A stretch of DNA of 33,573 nucleotides, taken from Odoribacteraceae bacterium. Lineage in GTDB: Bacteria > Bacteroidota > Bacteroidia > Bacteroidales > Marinifilaceae. The notes under the pieces are model-generated. The model was given only the letters and a program-made list of their open reading frames with translations. It ran no database searches and was not told the origin of the DNA. The position numbers and the translations under genes were made by a program. The stretch lies in assembly GCA_031276355.1 (NCBI GenBank), contig JAISNC010000006.1, positions 1 to 33,573 on the forward strand. Reading direction: 5' to 3'. Shown one piece after another: positions 33,541-33,573 of this stretch (position 1 is the first letter of the stretch; the number at the start of each line of letters is the position of its first letter).

Positions 33541-33573
33541 ATGATTCGCGGGCCAACGAACGGTAAAATTACA
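33541..33573 (+). CDS. Start of an unidentified protein, truncated by the window edge
   Basis: Eleven codons (MIRGPTNGKIT) are open to the right edge, beginning 20 nt after a good -7 promoter element. This is too short to assign a family; the start is chosen only by its distance from the promoter. Confidence 0.3.
   Translation, partial: MIRGPTNGKIT

Noticed and set aside
33078-33544. Short ORFs (61-89 codons) in the right-end repeat cluster
   Set aside because: They lie within inverted-repeat elements on both strands, show no recognisable domains and share no codon signature with resident genes.

Overview
The window looks like a chromosomal segment of a moderately GC-rich member of the Bacteroidales (Bacteroidota). 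Support comes from repeated matches to the Bacteroidota promoter signature (TTTG, about 20 nt, TAnnTTTG), from family-typical genes (BspA-like LRR proteins, DUF4286, a NigD-like lipoprotein, a glycine-lipid acyltransferase pair, an S9 peptidase, a DUF4143 ATPase), and from the scarcity of Shine-Dalgarno sites. The species cannot be fixed from the sequence alone.

Layout. (1) 1-7663, minus strand: a tandem array of five paralogous BspA-like leucine-rich-repeat surface proteins, the last one running off the left edge. All are built from 23-residue (69-bp) repeats, share the signal peptide start MKTRIL and share a C-terminal module; one has switched to a lipoprotein signal. A strong promoter candidate sits about 200 bp upstream of the first gene. 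(2) 8018-9542: an AAA/DUF4143 ATPase, less GC-rich than its neighbours, flanked by 49-bp direct repeats and followed by what looks like the 3' end of a broken gene. (3) 9557-14457, plus strand: rplU-rpmA, then serS-DUF4286-ruvC packed tightly, then an O-/N-acyltransferase pair resembling glycine-lipid synthesis (glsA-glsB). (4) 14585-15037, minus: SPOR-domain lipoprotein. (5) 15264-19845, plus: S9 (DPP-IV-like) exopeptidase and transketolase 13 nt apart. (6) 19900-21108, minus: a GNAT acetyltransferase followed by a lipoprotein with a flavin-reductase-like domain. (7) 21356-21428: initiator tRNA-Met with its own promoter and terminator; then a secreted zinc metalloprotease. (8) 24232-29651, minus: gyrB, an uncharacterised ATP-grasp-like protein, HU, a possible 26-codon ORF and an FAD-dependent oxidoreductase; an SDR dehydrogenase diverges from the last of these. 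(9) 30571-31374, minus: NigD-like lipoprotein. (10) 31550-32875, plus: hemerythrin-like di-iron protein with a LuxR-type regulator whose receiver domain has lost its phosphorylation residues. (11) 32923-33377: a promoter-hairpin-terminator unit without a convincing ORF (candidate small RNA), followed by a cluster of MITE-like inverted repeats. A new transcription unit begins at the right edge.

Most of the window is housekeeping or well-known Bacteroidales families. The parts most worth a second look are the recombinogenic LRR array with its leader and post-stop remnants, the repeat-flanked ATPase, the hemerythrin/pseudo-receiver pair, the unassigned ATP-grasp protein and the candidate small RNA. 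I did not find a CRISPR array, prophage, recognisable transposase or obvious defence island. All motif and family statements come from reading the sequence; no database search or folding program was run.
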